Part shown: positions 1 to 4,878 of the stretch, in pieces
How positions within the stretch are numbered: position 1 is the stretch's first letter
Layout: every line of letters starts with the position of its first letter
DNA from: Desulfuromonadales bacterium
Lineage (GTDB): Bacteria > Desulfobacterota > Desulfuromonadia > Desulfuromonadales > UBA2294
NCBI GenBank assembly: GCA_030591795.1
Contig: JAUVAJ010000088.1
Span: forward strand, 1-7,156
Length of the DNA: 7,156 nucleotides
Direction of reading: 5' to 3'
Made by a program: the position numbers and the translations under genes
Notes under the pieces: generated by a model
What the model was told of the DNA's origin: nothing
The model's database searches: none
Seen by the model: only the letters and a program-made list of their open reading frames with translations

Positions 1-211
1 AACCCCATAAAGCTGTGGCAGGTATATGCCTGACCGAATGCATAATGCTGATTTGTGCGCCGGTTGCAGGGATCAGTGTGGCAAAAAAGACCGGGAGGAC
101 AGCCGACAGGATAACTGTAGAGAAGGCAGAGTTAGCCCAATCATACATACACCAGCCGAACCAGGCTTTGCGGCGGTTCTGCTTAGTAGTGCCGTTCGAG
201 GAGGTGTTCAT
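1..211 (-). CDS. MFS transporter, UMF1 (Atg22-like) family, N-terminal part
   Basis: The open frame reads leftward from an ATG at 209-211 and leaves the window at base 1, giving 70 codons of the N-terminus. After a basic cytoplasmic leader (about residues 1-16, rich in Lys/Arg) comes a W-x-x-YDWANSAFSTVI block, followed by a hydrophobic stretch (ILSAVLPVFFATLIP). The YDWANSAF signature before the first transmembrane helix is characteristic of the UMF1/Atg22-like branch of the major facilitator superfamily, which are 12-helix inner-membrane transporters. The substrate is usually unknown. The start overlaps the upstream gene's stop as ATGA (208-211). There is no clear Shine-Dalgarno site ahead of it, so translation is probably coupled to the cysteine-cluster gene. 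The family assignment rests on the motif and is fairly secure; transport function is inferred. Confidence 0.82.
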   Translation of the reverse strand, partial: MNTSSNGTTKQNRRKAWFGWCMYDWANSAFSTVILSAVLPVFFATLIPATGAQISIMHSVRHIPATALWG

Positions 212-486
212 GGTGTCTGATTGTTGTTGCCGGAACTGCGCATATGCCGTACATAAGCGCATGCATTGTCGAGCCAGTCCGCGGTTTTGACCACTTCAGG
301 CGTGAGGTTAATGCATTCTTCACCCATCTTAAAGCGCTTATGATAGACCTTGCAGAGGCGGGTGTTTATATCGAGATACCGGCAAGGGATGCTGGTGTGA
401 TAGATCTTATTGTCCAGTCCAATGGTCTTTTCGAAGCAACAATCGCCGCATTGAATACAAATATTTTCCCACGATTCTTGATCCAT
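208..486 (-). CDS. YkgJ-family cysteine-cluster protein
   Basis: A 92-residue protein with eight cysteines at residues 10, 13, 16, 17, 35, 45, 58 and 76. The N-terminal W-x-x-I-C-x-x-C-G-x-C-C-x-x-K pattern, the central PCRYLD and LCKVY segments, and the C-terminal LTPE...WL...CAYV ending match the YkgJ/YcgN (UPF0260-like) cysteine-cluster family. These proteins are thought to bind a metal, probably zinc or an Fe-S cluster, but the biochemical role is not established. Length is close to full for a minimal member. The ATG at 484-486 places the conserved Trp at residue 6, as usual in the family. Shine-Dalgarno complementarity is poor. It lies 28 bp after a strong hairpin and overlaps the UMF1-type transporter by four bases, so it is likely cotranscribed and coupled with that gene. 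Confidence 0.88.
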   Translation of the reverse strand: MDQESWENICIQCGDCCFEKTIGLDNKIYHTSIPCRYLDINTRLCKVYHKRFKMGEECINLTPEVVKTADWLDNACAYVRHMRSSGNNNQTP

Positions 487-514
487 AACCGTTTACCGGA
501 TGTTGAAAAGTATT

Positions 515-542
515 CGGGCACCTGCAAAACGACAGGTGCCCG
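515..542 (-). terminator. Perfect 10-bp hairpin between the DUF2914 and ykgJ-like genes
   Basis: CGGGCACCTG (515-524) and CAGGTGCCCG (533-542) form a perfect 10-bp GC-rich stem with an 8-base loop. It starts 8 bp after the stop of the DUF2914 gene. On the minus strand the stem is followed by AATACTTTTC, a weak U-tract, so termination may be partial. On the plus strand it is followed by GGATTTATTT. I see no convincing promoter between this hairpin and the downstream ykgJ-like gene, so it could be a leaky terminator or an mRNA-stabilising stem within one transcript. Confidence 0.6.
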
Positions 543-550
543 GGATTTAT

Positions 551-946
551 TTACTCTTTGCTGGTAATGGTGAGGATTTTTTCTGCCAGGATCAGATTGT
601 CGGCATCGAGAACCTGTACCTTGAGTTCACCAGGGGTAAGGTGCCAGATCTGTTTACTCGACCAGGTGCGCCATTGGTCAGAGCCGACATTCAGCTGGAC
701 TCGGGCAATTTCAATATCGTTGTAAGTCCAGAGGTGAGTAACCACGGTTGCATTCGCATTAAGTATTTTGGTGAAAAAATAGACATTCTTTTCGCCGTAA
801 TGGACTGATTCCAGTTCGTTAGCCGGCTCGCGATCATTAAGACTTGTACAAAAAACAGCACGTTCAATATCTACTTCATTAGCTGCAAAAACAGCGGACG
901 GAACAATCAACGCAAGAGCAAGTATTGCTAGAATCAGATATTTCAT
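551..946 (-). CDS. Secreted DUF2914 domain protein
   Basis: A 131-residue protein with an N-terminal signal peptide: MKY, a hydrophobic core of Leu/Ile/Ala over residues 4-17, and a likely cleavage after Ala-Val-Phe-Ala at residue 21. The mature part matches DUF2914. It has an early AVFCTSLNDREP segment, VYFFTKI, a central THLWTYND, a WRTWSSKQI block, and a closing region of the G-x-x-x-V-x-V-x-D-x-(D/G)-x-x-x-L type. DUF2914 is a small beta-rich domain of unknown function found in exported or membrane-anchored proteins. The ATG at 944-946 is preceded by a strong GGAGGGG Shine-Dalgarno element (951-957) and a well-placed promoter (996-1024), so it is likely monocistronic or the first gene of a transcript reaching the ykgJ-like gene. 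The periplasmic location is inferred from the signal peptide. Confidence 0.88.
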   Translation of the reverse strand: MKYLILAILALALIVPSAVFAANEVDIERAVFCTSLNDREPANELESVHYGEKNVYFFTKILNANATVVTHLWTYNDIEIARVQLNVGSDQWRTWSSKQIWHLTPGELKVQVLDADNLILAEKILTITSKE

Positions 947-995
947 ACGACCCCTCCAAGGGTAAGAGTTTTAGTGTCATTTGTTCTGTTCTTAA

Positions 996-1024
996 GTTAT
1001 AGCAGTACATGGGTCGTTGTTCAA
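996..1024 (-). promoter_or_regulatory. Sigma-70-like promoter for the DUF2914 gene
   Basis: On the minus strand TTGAAC (-35, at 1024-1019) and TATAAC (-10, at 1001-996) are separated by exactly 17 bp. The -10 matches the consensus at five of six positions. The predicted start of transcription lies about 40 bp ahead of the DUF2914 ATG. The -35 box abuts the hairpin at 1027-1043. Confidence 0.6.
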
Positions 1025-1026
1025 TT

Positions 1027-1053
1027 ACTGATATGGCATCAGTTGTTTTTTTT
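1027..1053 (+). terminator. Hairpin plus T8 tract, terminator-shaped on the plus strand
   Basis: ACTGAT (1027-1032) and ATCAGT (1038-1043) form a 6-bp stem with a 5-base loop. TG and eight T residues (1046-1053) follow on the plus strand, a classical intrinsic terminator arrangement. The T tract runs into the stop codon of the minus-strand tautomerase. Read on the minus strand, the stem follows an A tract and lacks a good U run, so its power to end the arfB-tautomerase transcript is doubtful. No plus-strand gene precedes it, so it may block antisense transcription or act in both directions. Confidence 0.5.
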
Positions 1054-1240
1054 AGCTTCTATCAGAAATCAGTTCGCCACCAACGGCAACCTGGTCGGGT
1101 CGGATTTCACGGATAAGGATAATTATTTTTTCTTTCGGCATGGCGTAAGCTTCTGCGGCAGAGCGGGTGAGCGCTTCTGTCAGTGTTCGGCGTGTTGCCA
1201 TGTCGGCAATTGGCGGTCCTTCAATGGTGATAACCGGCAT
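1052..1240 (-). CDS. dmpI: 4-oxalocrotonate tautomerase family protein, DmpI-like
   Basis: A 62-residue protein starting Met-Pro. Once the Met is removed, Pro becomes the N-terminal catalytic base typical of the tautomerase superfamily. The PVITIEGPPI opening, the central helix (residues 13-33) and the final strand with V-A-V-G-G-E-L (51-57) match the short 4-oxalocrotonate tautomerase group, especially the DmpI subtype with its IEGPP segment. These enzymes form small homo-oligomers and isomerise keto/enol double bonds in the cytoplasm. The position matching Arg39 of the Pseudomonas enzyme appears to be Ile, and Arg11 falls in the GPP segment, so classical 4-OT activity should not be assumed. 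AAAGGAA at 1249-1255 is the likely ribosome-binding site. The gene lies 21 bp after arfB and is probably cotranscribed with it. No catechol-degradation genes are nearby. Confidence 0.85.
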   Translation of the reverse strand: MPVITIEGPPIADMATRRTLTEALTRSAAEAYAMPKEKIIILIREIRPDQVAVGGELISDRS

Positions 1241-1261
1241 CAGTTTGTTCCTTTCAAGTTC

Positions 1262-1678
1262 TTAAGTCAGATCTATTTTTTTACGCATAGACTTCTGCTG
1301 CCCGCGTTTTACCTTGCTTTCAATACGTCTGGCGCGAGCTGCTTTAGACGGTTTGGTCGGCTTGCGTTTAATCGGTGATTTCCAGGCGTTGCTAACAATT
1401 TCATGCAAACGTTTCAAGGCATCACTACGATTTCTTTCCTGGGTGCGTTGGGTCTGAGCTTTAATGACAATGATACCATCGTGACTGATTCGATGATCAC
1501 CAAGTTGTAACAGACGAGCTTTGACCTGGTCCGGTAGGGAGGAATTTTTGATATCAAAGCGCAAATGGATGGCTGTTGCCACTTTGTTGACGTTTTGCCC
1601 ACCGGCACCTTGCGCGGGGAGGGCGCGGAGGTCTATTTCGTGTGCCGGGATTGAGAATTTGTGTTTTGATTTTTCCAT
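1262..1678 (-). CDS. arfB: Alternative ribosome-rescue factor ArfB (peptidyl-tRNA hydrolase)
   Basis: A 138-residue protein of the ArfB/YaeJ (ICT1) family. It enters ribosomes stalled on truncated mRNAs and hydrolyses the peptidyl-tRNA. The catalytic GGQ is at residues 26-28 within GAGGQNVNKV, and the downstream ISHDGIIVIKAQTQRTQERN segment matches the class I release-factor catalytic fold. The codon-recognition domains of RF1/RF2 are absent. The C-terminal third (about 95-135) is a strongly basic Lys/Arg-rich tail, which in this family occupies the empty mRNA entry channel. The length agrees with E. coli ArfB (about 140 aa). The ATG at 1676-1678 is preceded by CAGGA (about 1686-1690). A plausible promoter lies at 1707-1735, and the tautomerase gene follows 21 bp later. 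Confidence 0.94.
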   Translation of the reverse strand: MEKSKHKFSIPAHEIDLRALPAQGAGGQNVNKVATAIHLRFDIKNSSLPDQVKARLLQLGDHRISHDGIIVIKAQTQRTQERNRSDALKRLHEIVSNAWKSPIKRKPTKPSKAARARRIESKVKRGQQKSMRKKIDLT

Positions 1679-1706
1679 GATTTGTCCTGAAATTATTTAC
1701 TGGTAC

Positions 1707-1735
1707 ATCATAGATTAGATTTGTTGGATGTTAAA
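1707..1735 (-). promoter_or_regulatory. Candidate promoter for the arfB-tautomerase pair
   Basis: On the minus strand TTTAAC (1735-1730) and TATGAT (1712-1707) are spaced by 17 bp. The -10 matches five of six consensus positions but the -35 matches only about three. It would start transcription roughly 20 bp ahead of the arfB Shine-Dalgarno site. The position is good and the sequence moderate. Confidence 0.42.
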
Positions 1736-1775
1736 GTTTTTCATTTATAAAGTATCTATTTGCAGTGTTTTTAAG

Positions 1776-1867
1776 ACCGTCGGGACGCGCCCCGACAAGC
1801 GCCTTACTTTTTGTCTAAGTGGCAACAAAAAGTAAGCAAAAAATGCCTTTATCCTGGCGGATGGCAT
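1776..1867. repeat. Cluster of three hairpins upstream of arfB
   Basis: Three inverted repeats stand side by side in the gene-free stretch. First, GTCGGG/CCCGAC (1779-1784 with 1791-1796, 6-base loop). Second, a perfect 12-bp stem CTTACTTTTTGT/ACAAAAAGTAAG (1803-1814 with 1825-1836, 10-base loop). Third, ATGCC/GGCAT (1843-1847 with 1863-1867) closing over an inner ATCC/GGAT stem, with a 3-base TTT bulge. The 11-mer ACCGTCGGGAC (1776-1786) recurs as its reverse complement at 6487-6497, next to the second copy of the larger repeat, so this cluster belongs to the same mosaic of intergenic repeat modules. Coding potential looks poor. Confidence 0.6.
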
Positions 1868-1931
1868 CTCGAATGCGCTACAGGGGCAGGTTTTAATAAC
1901 TATCGATAACTTGATTCGGGCCCGTTCCAAT

Positions 1932-2128
1932 GGGGCCCTATCTGTTGATGGCTACTGGAGTGAAAAGCTTTGTCATTTCGAACGACAGAGAGAAATCTCG
2001 GGTTAAGTGGTTTAAACGAAAAGAGACAACAAGATCTCTCCCTGCTTGTGTGCCATAGCCTTGGCGAAGGCTCATGGTCGAGATGACAGACCATGTAATA
2101 TGGATGGGGGCTGAACAGATAGGCCCCC
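1932..2128. repeat. Outer inverted repeat framing intergenic repeat copy A
   Basis: GGGGCCCTATCTGTT (1932-1946) and AACAGATAGGCCCCC (2114-2128) are near-perfect inverted repeats, differing by a one-base slippage in the G/C run. They enclose repeat copy A and give a nested element of 197 bp. The right end also folds locally (GGGGGC 2106-2111 with GCCCCC 2123-2128), and GGGCCC occurs twice at the left (1918-1923 and 1933-1938). I saw no obvious flanking target-site duplication, and no transposase is nearby. Confidence 0.5.
1954..2117. repeat. Structured intergenic repeat, copy A
   Basis: This is a palindromic repeat of about 164 bp. Its inner ends are TGTCATTTCGA (1971-1981) and TCGAGATGACA (2078-2088), nested around AGAGAGAAATCT and AGATCTCTC arms, with a central TTTAAACGAA. 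The right arm holds a 20-bp module, GCCATAGCCTTGGCGAAGGC (2052-2071), which is itself a hairpin (CATAGCCTT/AAGGCT-ATG with one bulge). The reverse complement of 6299-6459 aligns along the length of the copy, including the flank ACTGGAGTGAAA (1954-1965), except that the 20-bp module is in the other arm there. It lies 78 bp downstream of the sulP stop. It may be a dispersed REP/MITE-like element or part of a 3' UTR; its role is unknown. Confidence 0.75.
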
Positions 2129-2194
2129 GCCTTACAATCTACGAAGCAACGTCTCTATTTAGTTATATGGTGGATCACAAGAAGCAGATCACTA

Positions 2195-3724
2195 TCACGC
2201 CAACTCATCAACCGCCACTCGATAGCGCGGATCTTCAATCACGTTAACCTCAATCATGCTCCCGGCATTCTTCAGCAGGGCACGACACTCGGCGCTGAGA
2301 AACTTAAGCCGCAACTTCTTCCCTTGATCGAGATAGCGCTCGGTCAGGTTGCTGACCGCTTCTATCCCGGAATGATCACAAACCCGCGCGCCACGAAAAT
2401 CAATCACCACCTCGTCAGGATCTTCACCCGGGGTGAACTGATCATGGAACGAGCGGACTGAACCGAAGAACAATGGCCCGTTCAAGCGGTAGGTCTTGAC
2501 TCCTGCATCATCAACCGAAATATCCGAATAGATCCGCCGGGCATTTTGCCAGGCGAAGACCAGCGCTGAAACGATGACCCCGACGGCGACGGCGATCGCC
2601 AGATCGGTAAATACGGTGACCGCTGAAACCAGCACCAGCACCAGAGCGTCAGTCAATGGGATCTTGTGCAGGATGCGCAGGCTCGACCAGGCGAAGGTGC
2701 CGACGACGACCATAAACATTACGCCGATCAACGCTGCCAGGGGGATCATTTCAATCAGGCCGGAGGCGAAGACGATAAACACCAGCAGACAGAGGGCTGC
2801 GGTGATGCCAGAGAGACGACCGCGGCCGCCGGAGTTGATATTAATAATACTCTGGCCGATCATCGCGCAACCACCCATGCCGCCAAAGAAGCCGGTACAG
2901 ACGTTGGCAACCCCCTGACCGATACATTCACGATTACCCCGACCCCGGGTTTCGGTGACCTCGTCAATCAAGGTCATGGTCATCAGCGATTCGATCAAAC
3001 CGATCGCGGCGAGAATCACTGAGTAGGGGAGAATAATCAACAGACTATCAAGGCTCAGCGGGACCAGCGGCAGATGGAACGTCGGCAGGCCGCCGGCGAC
3101 TGAAGCGAGATCACCGACGGTGCGGGTATCGAGACCAAACCCGTGGACCAGGGCGGTGACCACCAGGATCGCGGCCAGGGCTGACGGGAAGGCCATAGTC
3201 AATTTCGGCAGTAAGTAGATAGTCGCCATGGTCAAGGCGACCAGTCCGAGCATCAGGTAGAGGGTTGGCCCCTGCATCCATTGTTGCACACCGGCGGCGT
3301 CAGCCAGCTTGAACTGACCGAGCTGGGCGAGAAAGATGATGATCGCCAGACCGTTAACAAAGCCGAGCATTACCGGATGCGGAATCAGCCGGATAAACTT
3401 GCCGAGACGCAGCAGACCAGCGCTGACCTGAATAATCCCCATCAGAACGACGGCCGCAAACAGATACTCAACGCCGTGGTCAGCGACCAGCGACACCATG
3501 ACCACCGCTAGTGCACCGGTAGCACCGGAGATCATCCCCGGGCGTCCGCCGATGACGGCAGTAATCAGCCCGACCATAAAGGCGGCATAGAGTCCGACCA
3601 GCGGCTCAACTCCGGCAACGAAGGAGAAGGCGACTGCCTCCGGAACCAGGGCGAGGGCGACGGTCAGGCCGGAGAGTAGATCATCTTTGCTGCTGGCACT
3701 TTTTCTGACGAGAAAATCAAACAT
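2195..3724 (-). CDS. SulP (SLC26) family inorganic anion transporter with STAS domain
   Basis: A 509-residue inner-membrane protein. Residues 10-390 form a long series of hydrophobic helices typical of SulP carriers. They begin with [25 protein letters not shown] and continue with [24 protein letters not shown] and [13 protein letters not shown], the expected conserved regions of the transport core. The C-terminus (about 405-509) is a STAS domain with [19 protein letters not shown]. SulP proteins carry sulfate, bicarbonate, dicarboxylates or similar anions, often with H+ or Na+. The substrate cannot be read from the sequence, and no carbonic anhydrase or sulfate-assimilation gene is next to it. 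AAGGA (about 3732-3736) precedes the ATG at 3722-3724. A good promoter sits at 3777-3806. Local G+C (58-68% in sampled lines) is above that of neighbouring genes. Confidence 0.94.
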   Translation of the reverse strand: MFDFLVRKSASSKDDLLSGLTVALALVPEAVAFSFVAGVEPLVGLYAAFMVGLITAVIGGRPGMISGATGALAVVMVSLVADHGVEYLFAAVVLMGIIQVSAGLLRLGKFIRLIPHPVMLGFVNGLAIIIFLAQLGQFKLADAAGVQQWMQGPTLYLMLGLVALTMATIYLLPKLTMAFPSALAAILVVTALVHGFGLDTRTVGDLASVAGGLPTFHLPLVPLSLDSLLIILPYSVILAAIGLIESLMTMTLIDEVTETRGRGNRECIGQGVANVCTGFFGGMGGCAMIGQSIININSGGRGRLSGITAALCLLVFIVFASGLIEMIPLAALIGVMFMVVVGTFAWSSLRILHKIPLTDALVLVLVSAVTVFTDLAIAVAVGVIVSALVFAWQNARRIYSDISVDDAGVKTYRLNGPLFFGSVRSFHDQFTPGEDPDEVVIDFRGARVCDHSGIEAVSNLTERYLDQGKKLRLKFLSAECRALLKNAGSMIEVNVIEDPRYRVAVDELA

Positions 3725-3776
3725 CGTTTGTCCTTAAATAGTCGAATTTACGCAGAAAACGCGCAAAAGGACGCAG

Positions 3777-3806
3777 ACTATAGGCGTGATGTCTGCTCTA
3801 TGGCAA
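3777..3806 (-). promoter_or_regulatory. Sigma-70-like promoter for sulP
   Basis: On the minus strand TTGCCA (-35, 3806-3801) and TATAGT (-10, 3782-3777) are separated by 18 bp, each matching the consensus at five of six positions. Transcription would begin about 45-50 bp upstream of the sulP ATG. This is the strongest promoter match seen in the window. Confidence 0.62.
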
Positions 3807-3910
3807 GGGAAAAGTTTTCATGTCTTGATTTTGTTCAATTTGTTATGTTGTTCATCACGATTACCCACGATTTTAAGGGTAGGATGATAAAATGGAGTCA
3901 GGTTACTCTT

Positions 3911-4132
3911 ATGTTACAGCGCAAATCTGATACCAGGCGCCGGAAAATGGCGAAGCGGACTGAGTTTGTAGTCATTTTTGTGTTGCTGGTGATTTCATCA
4001 GCCCATCTGATCAGATTGCTGACCGGCGTGGAGATTACCATTTCCGGTGCTGTAATCCCGATCTGGACCAGTATCGGCGGCTGTGTCGGCCCGGCGTTAT
4101 TAGCTTTTCTGTTCTGGTGGTCGCACAGGTGA
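3911..4132 (+). CDS. Small membrane protein with two predicted helices, function unknown
   Basis: A 73-residue reading from the ATG at 3911, or 61 residues if the internal ATG at 3947 (MAKRTEF...) is used. An ATG at 3884 is also in frame. A strongly basic N-terminus precedes a first hydrophobic segment (about residues 19-37, FVVIFVLLVISSAHLI). A short GVEITISGAVIPIW linker and a second segment (about 47-69) ending in WWSHR follow. The helix, HLIRLLTG, V-I/V-x-G-x-x-IPIW, helix pattern resembles a group of small uncharacterised bacterial membrane proteins that I cannot name. Each possible start has only a modest ribosome-binding site (AGG eight bases before 3911), so the start is uncertain. 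It heads a tight plus-strand cluster, divergent from sulP. Confidence 0.65.
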   Translation: MLQRKSDTRRRKMAKRTEFVVIFVLLVISSAHLIRLLTGVEITISGAVIPIWTSIGGCVGPALLAFLFWWSHR

Positions 4133-4194
4133 ATGTTATTTACAGGAAAAGATAGATCACGCAGAGACATCTTGATTGAAGAGGGGTTAATCTG

Positions 4195-4458
4195 ATGGAA
4201 GTCGAAAAGATCAAAGTGCAGATGGAAAATGGCCAAACCATTGAGGTGGCTGTGACCGACAAGAGTGTCGATGCAATCTATATCGCGCTCGGCGAAGGGA
4301 TTCATAATGTAAAGTGCAGGCTGCTGCCGACACGCAACAAGCTGGCCTACGCCGGTAGCGTTATGGGGCGGGAGATGATTTACGAGCGAAGTGTTAAGGA
4401 TGTGCAGGCCGACATCGCTCATATTGAGCAGGTTAATTTTCAACATAAATATCGTTAA
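4195..4458 (+). CDS. Hypothetical 87-aa protein
   Basis: A soluble, mixed-charge 87-residue protein that I do not recognise. It begins MEVEKIKVQMENGQTIEVAV, which looks like beta-strands, and continues through an IYIALGEGIHNVKCRLLPTRN segment, a GREMIYERS stretch and a probable C-terminal helix (VKDVQADIAHIEQV). There is no signal peptide, transmembrane helix or metal-binding cluster; the single Cys is near the middle. It is probably a real gene: GAGGGG (4181-4186) sits eight bases before the ATG, the stop is 11 bp before the next start, and it lies in a co-directional cluster. It may work with the DUF423 membrane protein, but only proximity suggests this. Confidence 0.72.
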   Translation: MEVEKIKVQMENGQTIEVAVTDKSVDAIYIALGEGIHNVKCRLLPTRNKLAYAGSVMGREMIYERSVKDVQADIAHIEQVNFQHKYR

Positions 4459-4469
4459 GAGGTGATGCT

Positions 4470-4844
4470 ATGAAGATGTTTATTATTATCGGCAGTCTCA
4501 ATGCTTTAATCGGCGTTGGCCTTGGTGCTTTTGGTGCCCATAAAATAAAAACAAAATTCAGCCAGGAAATGCTGACAGTTTGGGAGACGGCTGTTCAATA
4601 CCACTTAATCCACGCCCTCGGCCTGATTCTGATCGCCATTCTTTGTCAGCTCATGCCGGAAGCCTCATTGCTACTCAATGCCGGTTGGTTGTTTCTTGGC
4701 GGTATTGTTCTATTCTCTGGCAGCCTCTACGCAATGGTTCTGACCGGCAATAAAGGACTTGGTATTATTACCCCTATGGGCGGCGTCGCCTTTTTGCTCG
4801 GTTGGTTGTCGATTGCGGTGGATGCGTTTAAGCTTGGCAGTTGA
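4470..4844 (+). CDS. DUF423 / YgdD-family inner-membrane protein
   Basis: A 124-residue integral membrane protein with four predicted helices (roughly residues 3-23, 44-62, 70-90 and 97-119). The opening GSLNALIGVGLGAFGAHKIK, the WETAVQYHLIHALGLILIA block, the GGIVLFSGSLYAMVLTG segment and the final ITPMGGVAFLLGWLSIA are hallmarks of the DUF423 family, whose E. coli member is YgdD. Function is unknown. Length and start agree with the family. AGAGGTG just upstream serves as the ribosome-binding site, and only 11 bp separate it from the preceding gene, so the two are very likely in one transcript. The aldo/keto reductase-like gene starts 34 bp after its stop. Confidence 0.92.
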   Translation: MKMFIIIGSLNALIGVGLGAFGAHKIKTKFSQEMLTVWETAVQYHLIHALGLILIAILCQLMPEASLLLNAGWLFLGGIVLFSGSLYAMVLTGNKGLGIITPMGGVAFLLGWLSIAVDAFKLGS

Positions 4845-4878
4845 AAATGTCACAGACGGTTGGTCAGGGAGCTGCGCG

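Noticed and set aside
974..1378. 134-codon plus-strand open frame over arfB and the tautomerase
   Set aside because: It overlaps two clearly recognisable genes on the other strand, and the translation resembles no known family.
2052..2077. tRNA-like or small structured RNA reading of the GCCTTGGCGAAGGC hairpin
   Set aside because: It is a single short stem with a 4-base loop. No cloverleaf, anticodon arm or T-loop consensus is present around it.
1745..2094. Short minus-strand open frames of about 60 codons within the repeat-rich gap
   Set aside because: They run through hairpin and repeat modules, have no ribosome-binding sites and show no protein-like composition, so they are not called as genes.
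2106..2128. GGGGGC/GCCCCC hairpin as an intrinsic terminator for sulP
   Set aside because: The minus strand after the stem reads ATCCATATTAC with no U run, so it is better explained as the outer end of the nested repeat.
2574..3511. Several plus-strand open frames antisense to sulP
   Set aside because: They are Thr/His/Gln-rich shadows produced by codon bias of the real minus-strand gene, without ribosome-binding sites.
3750..3778. Degenerate ACGCAGAAA/ACGCGCAAAAGG/ACGCAGAC series, with a further ACGCAGAGA near 4158
   Set aside because: The units are too short and irregular to call a tandem repeat, and they could be chance or remnants of a common intergenic motif.
3728..3883. N-terminal extension of the small membrane protein up to 3728
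   Set aside because: The extra residues cross the sulP promoter and leader, are not membrane-like and lack a ribosome-binding site.
4759..4878. Upstream in-frame start for the aldo/keto reductase-like gene
   Set aside because: It would overlap the DUF423 gene by 86 bp. The ATG at 4879 has a good ribosome-binding site and gives a normal N-terminus.
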